In this document: in pieces, positions 1 to 5,420 of the stretch
Layout of the letters: each line of letters begins with the position of its first letter
Numbering within the stretch: the first letter of the stretch is position 1
Assembly (NCBI GenBank): GCA_026770585.1
Contig: MU646305.1
Coordinates: 1,011,447 to 1,021,641 of the forward strand
Origin: Baffinella frigidus
Taxonomy: Eukaryota > Cryptophyceae > Cryptomonadales > Baffinellaceae
DNA length: 10,195 bases
Reading direction: 5' to 3'
Notes under the pieces: model-generated
The model's input: only the letters and a program-made list of their open reading frames with translations
The model's database searches: none
Told to the model about the DNA's origin: nothing
Program-made: the position numbers and the translations under genes

Positions 1-39
1 ATCCCCACTATAGACTCGATCTCTCACAACGCTGCTCAT

Positions 40-61
40 CATCCCCTACACCCTCGACAAC
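40..61 (+). repeat. 22-bp direct repeat, copy 1
   Basis: A 22-bp block beginning CATCCCCTACACCC and ending TCGACAAC is identical to the block at 550-571. The two copies lie 510 bp apart, and the second directly precedes the CCCTAAA array. No function is evident. Confidence 0.85.
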
Positions 62-85
62 GACGTACGCACCTAAAGCATAAAT

Positions 86-130
86 CGTAAACTCTAAACT
101 AAAAAGTTTCTAAAAAATTTAGAGTTTACG
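86..130. repeat. 13-bp perfect inverted repeat
   Basis: CGTAAACTCTAAA at 86-98 is the exact reverse complement of 118-130, separated by a 19-nt AT-rich loop. The arms resemble degenerate telomere units (CTCTAAA / TTTAGAG). This may be a head-to-head relic of the telomere-type sequence. It is too small to call an element. Confidence 0.6.
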
Positions 131-165
131 GGAAACTCATTCCCGTGCACCTCTACAACACCGTA

Positions 166-281
166 CCACGCCAGAGGGCTCTTCACCCAAAAGTTGACGG
201 GTTAGTACCGCACACCCAGCATGTCAACTTGAGAATAGTCGGCCAACCCGACTGAGGCAAAGCTTCCACGCCAGAGGGCTC
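166..281 (+). repeat. 16-bp direct repeat flanking a hairpin repeat
   Basis: CCACGCCAGAGGGCTC occurs at 166-181 and again at 266-281, exactly 100 bp apart. It brackets the 78-bp hairpin-bearing repeat at 187-264. The spacing could mean a target duplication or a tandem unit, but 16 bp is long for a transposon target duplication. Confidence 0.75.
187..264 (+). repeat. 78-bp hairpin-bearing dispersed repeat, copy 1
   Basis: This block matches 1936-2013 over 78 bp without gaps and with roughly ten substitutions. It contains the inverted pair AAGTTGAC (191-198) and GTCAACTT (223-230), plus a second pairing of CGGGTT with AACCCG, so a transcript could fold. Both copies keep the pairing bases. No open frame is shared, and its function is unknown. 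Confidence 0.85.
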
Positions 282-454
282 GAAACATCCACTTTTGATA
301 TCTTTCAGGGGAAAGCTCCTGAATACTTAAGTCAAAGACGCCAGATCCGACGTGGATAGGACAGCAACGTACCACTCAAAACACTACGAGGAACCGTGCT
401 TAAGTTAATTATTGGATTCTTGCCCAAGAAACACGCCAAAAGTCAGCAATTTGT

Positions 455-488
455 CACGTCCCTCCCCGGATTTCTGGGGAGGGACGTG
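455..488. repeat. GC-rich hairpin, 13-bp perfect stem
   Basis: CACGTCCCTCCCC (455-467) pairs perfectly with 476-488 across an 8-nt loop. No T-run follows, so it does not look like a transcription terminator. The open frame crossing it (396-593) shows no recognisable protein features. Confidence 0.7.
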
Positions 489-549
489 CCCCGTAGCCTA
501 CCGAGTGGTTATCCCCCTTCACCCTTGACGTTTAGGGTGCAGGGTTCAG

Positions 550-571
550 CATCCCCTACACCCTCGACAAC
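550..571 (+). repeat. 22-bp direct repeat, copy 2
   Basis: Identical to 40-61. It sits between a short TTTAGGG-type scrap (531-537) and the CCCTAAA array starting at about 584, so it marks the outer edge of the interstitial telomeric tract. Confidence 0.85.
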
Positions 572-583
572 ATGCAGGACAGC

Positions 584-758
584 TAAACCTTAAACCCTGA
601 ACCCTACACCCTAAACCCTAATCCCTAAACCCCAGATCCTGATCCCTAAACCCTAATCTCTAAAACCCTAAAACCCAAACCCTAAACCCTAAACCCAAAC
701 CCCTAAAACCCTCAACCCTAAACCCCAAACCCTAAACCCAAAACCCTAAACCCTAAAC
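584..758 (-). repeat. Interstitial telomere-type array (CCCTAAA)n, degenerate
   Basis: About 175 bp of CCCTAAA units with interspersed variants (CCCTGAA, CCCTAAT, CCCAAAC, CCCTAAAA). The C-rich strand reads left to right, the orientation expected of a left chromosome end. However, 580 bp of unrelated sequence lies outside it, so it is not a terminal telomere here. The unit is the Arabidopsis-type telomere repeat, used by plants and several algal and alveolate lineages. The array at 8983-9179 has the opposite orientation. Confidence 0.9.
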
Positions 759-788
759 GGTGCACCAGGACATGCGGTTTTCGCAGTC

Positions 789-886
789 GCTCGAGGGAGA
801 CCGCTTCTTCCTCTACCTCAAGGTCTTACCCTAAAACTTCAACCCCAATCCTAAACACTAAAACCTACCCTAAAACCTCAACCGCT
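789..886 (+). repeat. ~97-bp direct repeat, copy 1
   Basis: Matches 1148-1243. Both start GCTCGAGGGAGACCGCTTC, pass through a CCCAATCCTAAACA motif and end in ACCTCAACCGCT. The first ~35 bp would read LEGDRFFLYLKV in the same frame as the second copy; the rest is degenerate telomere-like CCTAAAA sequence. The duplication therefore joins a coding-like scrap to telomere-like DNA. Confidence 0.8.
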
Positions 887-1027
887 TCAACCCTAAACCC
901 TACCTGAAACCCTAAACCCTACCTGAAACCCGAACAACCCTAAACCCTACCTCAACCCTAAACCCTACCTGAAACCCGAAACCCGAAACCCGAAATCCGA
1001 ACCCCCGAAACCCGAATCCCGAATCCC
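827..1027 (-). repeat. Strongly degenerate telomere-type array
   Basis: Continuation of the CCCTAAA tract with heavy divergence: repeated CCCTACCTGAAAC units around 898-975, then a CCCGAAA-dominated stretch at 975-1020. The variants change in blocks along the tract, which suggests local amplification of mutated units instead of random decay of one array. Confidence 0.8.
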
Positions 1028-1133
1028 ACACAGCGGACTACAAAGGGGTTTCAAGAACAACCCATGGATGGATGATACAAACACTCTACGGTAGGCAGTC
1101 TGTAGAGCCGTAGGGTTATTCCTAGGGTTATCC

Positions 1134-1184
1134 TACCTCAAGGTCATGCTCGAGGGAGACCGCTTCTTCCTCTGCCTCAAAGTC
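1134..1184 (+). pseudogene. Coding-like 13-codon periodic fragment
   Basis: Read from 1134, this stretch gives YLKVMLEGDRFFLCLKV, so (Y/C)LKV recurs with a 39-bp period. The copy at 789-825 gives SLEGDRFFLYLKV in the corresponding frame. This looks like the remains of a protein with short tandem repeats, now embedded in telomere-like DNA. No start codon or full-length frame exists. I do not recognise a family. Confidence 0.3.
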
Positions 1185-1243
1185 TACCCTCACCTTAAAC
1201 CCCAATCCTAAACAATAAAACCTACCCTAAAACCTCAACCGCT
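1148..1243 (+). repeat. ~97-bp direct repeat, copy 2
   Basis: Second copy of the block at 789-886, with small indels and several substitutions. It again runs from the CTCGAGGGAGACCGC motif into CCTAAAACCTCAACCGCT. Confidence 0.8.
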
Positions 1244-1271
1244 ACCCCTGAAACCGAAACTTTAGACGTAG

Positions 1272-1352
1272 GACTTTTGACGCCCTCTACGGTACCGCGC
1301 ATGATACATTCGACGCCCTTTACGCAGAGGGCGAGACGGCGCCTAAAATGAT
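1272..1352 (+). repeat. 81-bp coding-like direct repeat, copy 1
   Basis: Matches 1571-1651 gap-free over 81 bp with about nine substitutions. The shared frame reads TFDALYGTAHDTFDALYAEG then ETAPKM, containing an internal TFDALY duplication. In this copy the frame is open from 1252 to a stop at 1465-1467 but has no upstream ATG. The block may derive from an exon of a duplicated gene. No family was recognised and I make no functional claim. Confidence 0.8.
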
Positions 1353-1417
1353 TTTTTCCTGCACGCTTGACATTTGCGGTGCCACGTGCGGCCCACAGGA
1401 CCCGGGCAGGTTTTATT

Positions 1418-1553
1418 CTCATATGGAAACACTTGTGATTTATAAACTGGATTTCAATCAAAATTAGTTTGCTTTAATATTACTAGTAATGATCGTTCTG
1501 TGTGGTAAATTTCATTGAATCCAGTTTGTAAATTATGAGTGTTTGCGTATGAG
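1418..1553. mobile_element. 136-bp palindromic element (family F, MITE-like)
   Basis: The left arm from CTCATATGGAAACAC (1418) and the right arm ending at GTATGAG (1553) are imperfect reverse complements over ~40 bp, sharing AAACTGGATT and ATTTA. The centre contains the palindrome ATTACTAGTAAT. A TA lies near each terminus, but the ends are not sharp. It separates the two 81-bp repeats at 1272 and 1571. It has no coding capacity. Confidence 0.65.
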
Positions 1554-1570
1554 TTCGCAGGAGACATTTG

Positions 1571-1651
1571 GACATTTGACGCCCGCTGCAATACCGTGCA
1601 GGATACATTCGACGCCCTCTACGCGGAGGGCGAGACGGCGCCTAAAATGAT
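1571..1651 (+). repeat. 81-bp coding-like direct repeat, copy 2
   Basis: Second copy of the block at 1272-1352. The shared frame reads TFDARCNTVQDTFDALYAEG then ETAPKM. It is preceded by a possible splice-acceptor string TTCGCAG (1554-1560). The frame runs on into the CT microsatellite and encodes only Ser/Leu/Arg repeats, so the open frame 1539-1946 as a whole is not credible as a protein. Confidence 0.8.
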
Positions 1652-1697
1652 GAGTGTGGGGCTGCACTGCCGCATCGTCGGAAGGCCTGGACGGTAC

Positions 1698-1889
1698 CTC
1701 TCTCGCTATCTCTCTCTCTCTCTCGCTCTCTCTCTCGCTATCTCTCTCTCACTCTCTCGCTCTCTCTCTCGCTATCTCTCTCTCACTCTCTCGCTCTCTC
1801 TCTCGCTCTCGCTCTCGCTCTCTCTCGCTCTCTCACTCTCTCGCTCTCGCTCTCTCGCTCTCTCTCTCTCACACTCACTCACTCACTCA
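1698..1889 (+). repeat. CT-rich microsatellite with higher-order units
   Basis: About 190 bp of CT dinucleotides broken by CGCT, CTAT and CACT at semi-regular spacing, ending in CACT/ACTC repeats. Blocks such as CTCGCTATCTCTCTC recur, so there is a higher-order period. A polypurine counterpart lies at 10092-10181. Confidence 0.95.
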
Positions 1890-1935
1890 GTCTGTTTGAG
1901 CTCATCAATTTGGTGGGCCCGGGCTGTTTTCCGCT

Positions 1936-2013
1936 CCAAAAGTTGACGGGTTTGTACCGCAAACCCAGGGTGTCAACTTGGGAATAGTCGGTCAACCCGA
2001 GTGAGGCATAGCT
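1936..2013 (+). repeat. 78-bp hairpin-bearing dispersed repeat, copy 2
   Basis: Gap-free match to 187-264. The AAGTTGAC/GTCAACTT pair is kept (1940-1947 with 1972-1979). It immediately follows the CT microsatellite tail, whereas copy 1 lies near the telomere-type tract. Confidence 0.85.
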
Positions 2014-2156
2014 CCGGTGCGTCTCTCCGAGACTCTCTCACCGCTAGAACGAGAGATGTCTTTTTTTTCTTCTCAAGTATTTTCGAACCTGAAAAAAAAA
2101 AGTAATTCACTGCGAACCGATTGGCCCACCTCGGATGAATCGACACTTCCCCGCAG

Positions 2157-2248
2157 GTCGCTGGGGCTCGCGAAATTCCTTGACTACGTGAAGTCCAAGG
2201 ACAAGGTTCTTGCCCCTCAGCACCCTTCTGCGCGGGTCTCTTCTGGGT
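2157..2248 (+). pseudogene. Fragment resembling polysaccharide deacetylase/allantoinase C-terminal part
   Basis: After a splice-acceptor-like string CTTCCCCGCAG ending at 2156, the frame reads SLGLAKFLDYVKSKDKVL and then APQHPSARVSSGF. The FLDYVKSKDKV segment resembles the conserved F-(L/I)-(D/E)-Y-V-x-S-H-D-x-V-W stretch near the C-terminus of NodB-fold allantoinase/PuuE-type deacetylases. The usual following RRxxIAxHW-type segment is absent. No catalytic motif is in the window. The frame (2017-2313) ends inside palindromic element D, whose insertion at 2250 would have cut any original reading frame. Family assignment is from recalled motif resemblance only and could be chance. Confidence 0.25.
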
Positions 2249-2249
2249 T

Positions 2250-2387
2250 TATCCGGGGAAACTTATTTTTCTTTCATTTGATGGCAACGAAAATTACTAC
2301 ACAAATGCTTTAATACTACTTATAAAAACGAATTGTGTAGTAATTTTCGTTGCCATCAAATGGGGGGAAAAAAGGTTTCCCCGGATA
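2250..2387. mobile_element. 138-bp palindromic element (family D, TA-bounded MITE)
   Basis: The arms 2250-2304 and 2333-2387 match as reverse complements at about 49 of 55 positions, starting TATCCGGGGAAAC. The inner part TTTGATGGCAACGAAAATTA is identical in both arms. The ends read TA-TCCGGGG and CCCCGGA-TA, as for Tc1/mariner-type MITEs with a TA target duplication. It carries no transposase. A scrap of the same inner arm sits at 5167-5190. Open frames on both strands here are shadows of the palindrome. Confidence 0.85.
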
Positions 2388-2457
2388 AGGGTACCGTTCG
2401 GGCCTAGGGCCCCTTGCCTCCTCCCGTCTCGACTCCTGGCACGTGCGCGTTGGTGCG

Positions 2458-2531
2458 CGTACACAAATAACCTGTTTTCCCCGCAGGTGTGGGTCGTACA
2501 CCAATAACCTGTTTGCCCCGCAGGTGTGGGT
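2458..2531 (+). repeat. 37-bp tandem duplication
   Basis: Two adjacent 37-bp units (2458-2494 and 2495-2531) differ at two positions. Each contains AATAACCTGTTT followed by CCCCGCAGGTGTGGG, that is, a pyrimidine-rich stretch and CAG-GT. The CCCCGCAGGT string also occurs at 2150-2159. Confidence 0.85.
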
Positions 2532-2671
2532 CTGCACGCGCGCTGAGATCTGCGACCACTGGTGCCCCACCCCCCCCCCTCCTCCGTGCAGGGGAAAGGC
2601 ATTCGGTGTTGAGAACGTTCAAGGTTGCCCGTGCGTCTACAGGGTTAACTCGCTCACAAGCAGGCGCACCC

Positions 2672-2776
2672 TATCCCTTAAGTGACCAGTAGGCTCATAC
2701 GCCCTACGGTAGGGCCCTATGACCTGCCTAGGACCTCTTGGCCGTCAAATTTGGCGGCATGGGCACTTACGGGATA
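2672..2776 (+). mobile_element. Family B element, 105 bp (copy B1)
   Basis: Starts TATCCCTTAAGTGACC and ends CACTTACGGGATA, so the termini are inverted repeats inside TA dinucleotides. The interior has the TAGGGCCCTA core, CCTAGGACC, and a small hairpin centred on a CAAATTTG-like sequence. One terminus has a substitution (TTACGGG for TTAAGGG). Non-coding. Confidence 0.85.
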
Positions 2777-2813
2777 TATGGCCCTACGGTGGTCCTAGGT
2801 GGCGCGCGGCTCC

Positions 2814-2918
2814 TATCCCTTAAGTGGCCAGTAGGTGCATACACCCTACCGTAGGGCCCTAGGACCTGCCTAGGACCTCTTGGCCGTCAAATTTGACGGC
2901 ATGGCCACTTAAGGGATA
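2814..2918 (+). mobile_element. Family B element, 105 bp (copy B2)
   Basis: Same length and subfamily as B1, in the same orientation, with perfect ends TATCCCTTAAGTGG and CCACTTAAGGGATA. The inner palindrome GCCGTCAAATTTGACGGC is intact here. It lies against the right arm of the surrounding A element. Confidence 0.9.
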
Positions 2919-2952
2919 GTTATAAGCGAGGTACCTCTGCAGCCTCTGTCTC

Positions 2953-2974
2953 GTCCGGGCGGTGACGCCCGGAC
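2953..2974. repeat. Short hairpin with GTGA tetraloop
   Basis: GTCCGGGCG pairs perfectly with CGCCCGGAC around GTGA, a GNRA-class tetraloop if transcribed. No conserved RNA family is recognised around it, and no T-run follows. Confidence 0.5.
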
Positions 2975-3056
2975 CCCAAATCGACTTTTCCAAAACCCAA
3001 ACCCCCTACGTCGGCGGGGGGGGTGGGTTTCGAACGCGGTTCCCGCACCGGTTGAC

Positions 3057-3146
3057 TACAGGGGTACCTCGCTAATAAGAAAGCATATCCCCCTTAGGAC
3101 CACCATAGGGCCCTAGGCATAGGCCTACTGTAGGGTCCTAGGAGGA
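3057..3146 (+). mobile_element. Family A element, left half only
   Basis: Begins TACAGGGGTACCTCGCTAAT and continues through the typical interior (CCTTAGGACCACC, TAGGGCCCTAGGCATAGG, GGGTCCTAGG). It then stops where the TTTCTTATGAGCGAGG arm should follow; the sequence passes into the 35-bp tandem repeat at 3147. A 3'-truncated or recombined copy. Confidence 0.8.
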
Positions 3147-3216
3147 GACTGATCCTCCCGAAGCGGTTGACTAAACCGGTTGACTAATCCTCTCGAAGCG
3201 GTTGACTAAACCGCTC
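3147..3216 (+). repeat. 35-bp tandem duplication
   Basis: Two adjacent units (3147-3181, 3182-3216) share TCCTCYCGAAGCGGTTGACT with few differences. CGAAGCGG is a motif that recurs around several A elements in this window. Confidence 0.75.
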
Positions 3217-3402
3217 GTTCGCGGCAGGTACAAGAACCACAAGCCCATCGTCGCGAAGCTCTGAGCGAGGCGGGCCCATCTCTTAGGACCTTTTTTTTTT
3301 CCATCCCGAAGCGGGCTGTGCCACCCAGGATTTCGTGGTTTTATGGGTACCCAATACACTTCATTCGAAGCGGGAACCACCCGCCGATGCCACACAGCGG
3401 GC

Positions 3403-3616
3403 TACAGGGGTACCTCGCGTATCCCTTAAGTGACCAGTAGGCTTATACGCCCTACCGTAGGGCCCTAGGACCTACCTAGGGGCTTCCACGGGCGATTATT
3501 CACCCGTTGGTCACTTAAGGGATAAGAAACCGCCTCCCCCTAGGACCCTACAGTAGGACCATGCCTAGGGCCCTATGGTGCTCCTAGGGGGGGGTCGTTT
3601 CTTATGAGCGAGGTAC
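3403..3616. mobile_element. Family A element interrupted by a B insertion, right end cut
   Basis: The left terminus TACAGGGGTACCTCGC runs to 3419, followed by a B copy (3420-3524) and then the remaining A sequence AGAAACCGCC, core, and TTTCTTATGAGCGAGGTAC. The final CCCTGTA is missing. An uninterrupted A copy reads ...CTCATAAGAAAC at this point, so B lies at that TA, with TA on both sides. Confidence 0.85.
3420..3524 (+). mobile_element. Family B element, 105 bp (copy B3)
   Basis: Ends TATCCCTTAAGTGACC and GGTCACTTAAGGGATA are perfect inverted repeats. The right half differs from B1/B2: the small hairpin is ACGGGCGATTATTCACCCGT. It is nested in the left arm of a family A element. Confidence 0.92.
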
Positions 3617-3629
3617 GAAGCGAGCTTTT

Positions 3630-3781
3630 CATGAGGATACCCTTTAGCCGGTTTCTGCCGCGATCCTCTGTACAGGGGGGCTCAATGTGATCCGAAAGGA
3701 AGCATGGCCTTTCTACCGAACAAGTTGCGGTGTCCGCCTATGGTGGGAGTGAAAAGAACCTCAAGGACCTAAAGGACGTTG
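3630..3781 (+). repeat. Dispersed repeat family C, copy 1
   Basis: Starts ATGAGGATACCCTTTAGCCG and contains GTGATCCGAAAGGAAGCATG and CCTCAAGGACCTAAAGGACG. It aligns with 4983-5131 and with the complement of about 5421-5520. The frames that look open in one copy are closed in another, so conservation is at DNA level. No inverted termini and no recognised protein. It may be a SINE-like or retro-derived sequence, but no pol III promoter boxes were identified. Confidence 0.8.
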
Positions 3782-3925
3782 GAAGGCCGCCATAGCATGC
3801 TCAAGTGGAGGCATACTCACCAGCCGACTGCAAGCTACGGTTGTAGACCTTGGGGAAATTGAAAGAGAAAGGGAGGAATGAAAAGAGTGGAGACCGCTGT
3901 CGAGCCAACTCGGCACATATAAGAC

Positions 3926-3953
3926 AGCCAGGACCGGGATTCCGGTCCTGGCT
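3926..3953 (+). other. 12-bp perfect hairpin followed by T-rich tail
   Basis: AGCCAGGACCGG pairs perfectly with CCGGTCCTGGCT across GATT, and the following bases are TTTCATTTT. In a bacterium this would be called a rho-independent terminator. Here the surroundings are eukaryotic-looking, so a 3' end of a small RNA, a pol III-type stop or chance are alternatives. No gene reading into it was found. Confidence 0.6.
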
Positions 3954-4187
3954 TTTCATTTTAAAAGTCCATTTCCTTCAGGATTCAGGTTAAAGTTTTT
4001 AAAATCGTGTCCCGTCCTCGCTCGGTAGCGGTCTGCGGTGGACCCTCGCCAGGCGTCGTTGAGAGAGCTCCGGTTACGCAACCGGTGTTTCGTCGCGATT
4101 CAGTACAAAGTTTACAAATATAAAACCGTTTTGACCTTTAACACACGCGCAGCAAGATTCTTGATCCGCAGCTTGGGGACAAGGACA

Positions 4188-4291
4188 TATCCCTTAAGTG
4201 ACCAGCAGGCTCGTACGCCTTACCGTAGGGCCCTAGGACCTGCCTAGGGCGAGTTAGGGTGAATATTCGCCCGTCCCCCACTTAAGGGATA
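4188..4291 (+). mobile_element. Family B element, 104 bp, not nested in A (copy B4)
   Basis: Bounded by TATCCCTTAAGTGACC and CCCACTTAAGGGATA. The interior carries GTAGGGCCCTAGGACCTGCC and the GTGAATATTCGCCCGTCC hairpin, matching B5 on the opposite strand. The flanks show no A sequence, so this is an independent insertion. Confidence 0.9.
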
Positions 4292-4362
4292 AATGCCGTG
4301 AGCAGAAATGTACTTCCCCACTATCAGATGTGCCCAAATGCACCTCGAGGTAAGAGTAGATC

Positions 4363-4500
4363 TACAGGGGTGCCTCTCTCATAAGAAATCATAGTCTGGT
4401 TAAGGCACGGGTTAGGCAATAACGGCGAAACCTCTTTAATAAATTCAGTAATCAGTAAACCGCCCCCCCCCCTGGAACCACTATCCCTTAAGTGGAGAGG
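4363..4500 (+). mobile_element. Broken family A left part joined to a partial B terminus
   Basis: The A terminus TACAGGGGTGCCTCTCTCAT runs to AAGAAATC at 4390. The A sequence resumes at about 4456 (TAAACCGCC, C-run, TGGAACCAC) after roughly 66 bp of unrelated AT-richer sequence. A B-type terminus TATCCCTTAAGTGG then starts at 4492. No right ends of either element are seen, so both appear truncated. Confidence 0.65.
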
Positions 4501-4528
4501 CCTTGGCCCGCAAATTTGCGGGCCAAGG
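4501..4528. repeat. 28-bp perfect palindrome
   Basis: CCTTGGCCCGCAAA followed at once by its exact complement TTTGCGGGCCAAGG, with no spacer. It occupies the place of the small AAATTT-centred hairpin of family B copies B1/B2 and directly follows a B-like terminus. It is thus probably a derived B interior. Confidence 0.9.
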
Positions 4529-4529
4529 A

Positions 4530-4982
4530 ATACGGGGTCAAAATCCGGTGCTTGACTCCCCCTGCTGCAGGCTGGGGCGGCTGTAAAGTTCATGTGAGTG
4601 TTCGGGGGTCTCGGAGGCACCCTAGAGCGAAAGCGTAGGAAGTTTGAGCGCGGTCGGAGTCCGAGAAGTACACTTTTCGGATAATCGAGTAACCTCTAGA
4701 CCCAATAAACTCCATTCGAGGAGGGCCTATCCCAAAACTTAGAGGCGGCGCAAGAAGGCTCATCACCAGATGATGTGCGCAGGACCTCATGATGCGCTAG
4801 ATGTCCACACACGAGAATAATAGAGGGGAACCTCTACATTTTTCTTGGTTTGACATCTGAGGTATCCGTGGTTGGAGCTCCTATGAGCTGAACGATGGGA
4901 TACCATTATGGGCCTTCAGCCGACTTGTTTCATCCTGGTGTGTGTGTGAGTATGGGAACTTTTTGTATACCTTCACACACCC
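4530..4982. other. No gene recognised; one repeat-associated motif
   Basis: Nothing in this stretch supports a gene. The minus-strand frames 4324-4620 and 4590-4790 have no recognisable domain and start or end within repeats. The motif TTCGAGGAGGGCCTATCC at 4713-4730 resembles the GCGGGCCTATCC strings flanking A elements further right. TAGAGGGGAACCTCTA at 4821-4836 is a 6-bp-stem hairpin. Confidence 0.5.
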
Positions 4983-5131
4983 GATGAGGATACCCTTTAG
5001 CCGGTTTCTGCCGCGATCCTTTGCACCGGGGGGCCTGAATGTGATCCGAAAGGAAGCATGGCTTTTCTGCAGAACCAGTTCCGGTGTCCGCCTATGTTGG
5101 GAGCTCGAAGAACCTAAAGGACCTAAAGGAG
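4983..5131 (+). repeat. Dispersed repeat family C, copy 2
   Basis: The best match to copy 1 over its full length, again starting ATGAGGATACCCTTTAGCCG. The frame beginning at 4942 stays open through it (residues such as NVIRKEAWLFCRTSS), but copy 1 has a stop within the corresponding segment. I therefore treat this as repeat DNA and not as a gene. Confidence 0.8.
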
Positions 5132-5166
5132 GACTCTATTCAAAACCGGTGTGCTTTTTAAAGTGG

Positions 5167-5190
5167 GCATTTGTGTAGTAACTTTCGTTG
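5167..5190 (+). repeat. Fragment of family D inner arm
   Basis: TTGTGTAGTAACTTTCGTTG matches the right inner arm of the D element (2333-2352) with one substitution. The outer arms are absent, so only a scrap remains. It follows directly after a family C copy. Confidence 0.6.
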
Positions 5191-5420
5191 ATTGGTCACG
5201 TAACTAGCCATATACTGTCCAGGCACGAGGTTGGAAAACCCTATCCCGGTACAAATATTTACAACCCCACATGTACATGAGCATATGTGGATCGGAAGAT
5301 GCATGGGCGCTTGAAGAGCGCGCTCCCCCAAACCTATTCCGCCCCAACCCTGTACCGCCGTCCCCATCCGACCCCCCGTCCACCCGCTCACGTGCCCCGG
5401 GGGCAGAAACCGCTGAACAC

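Larger units (their letters stand above)
2638..2941. mobile_element. Composite family A element holding two B copies
   Basis: The left terminus TACAGGGTTAACTCGCTCACAAG and the right terminus TTATAAGCGAGGTACCTCTGCA are degenerate family A ends. Between them lie two complete 105-bp family B copies and an A-like centre (GGCCCTACGGTGGTCCTAGG). The outer ends are more diverged than in A copies elsewhere, so this is probably an old A element. Confidence 0.75.

Noticed and set aside
584-758. True chromosome end
   Set aside because: Non-telomeric sequence continues for 580 bp outside the array and the units are degenerate.
1539-1946. 135-codon open frame with Ser/Leu/Arg repeats
   Set aside because: Most of it is translated CT microsatellite. 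Only the first part overlaps the 81-bp duplicated block, which I list separately.
2996-3055. Possible tRNA-like T-loop (TTTCGAAC near 3028)
   Set aside because: The flanking stems do not pair, and no acceptor, D or anticodon arms could be placed on either strand.
3791-3807. CCATAGCATGCTCAAG resembling part of a dinoflagellate spliced leader
   Set aside because: The central bases of the leader are missing, there is no downstream GT donor arrangement or gene, and a match this short is likely by chance.
3926-3962. Bacterial rho-independent terminator as evidence for a prokaryotic genome
   Set aside because: Telomere-type arrays, microsatellites, dense MITEs and absence of genes over 10 kb do not fit a bacterial chromosome.
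4765-4870. Possible C/D-box snoRNA (GATGATG near 4769, CTGA near 4857)
   Set aside because: The C box is not exact, there is no terminal stem, and the spacing of boxes is not convincing.
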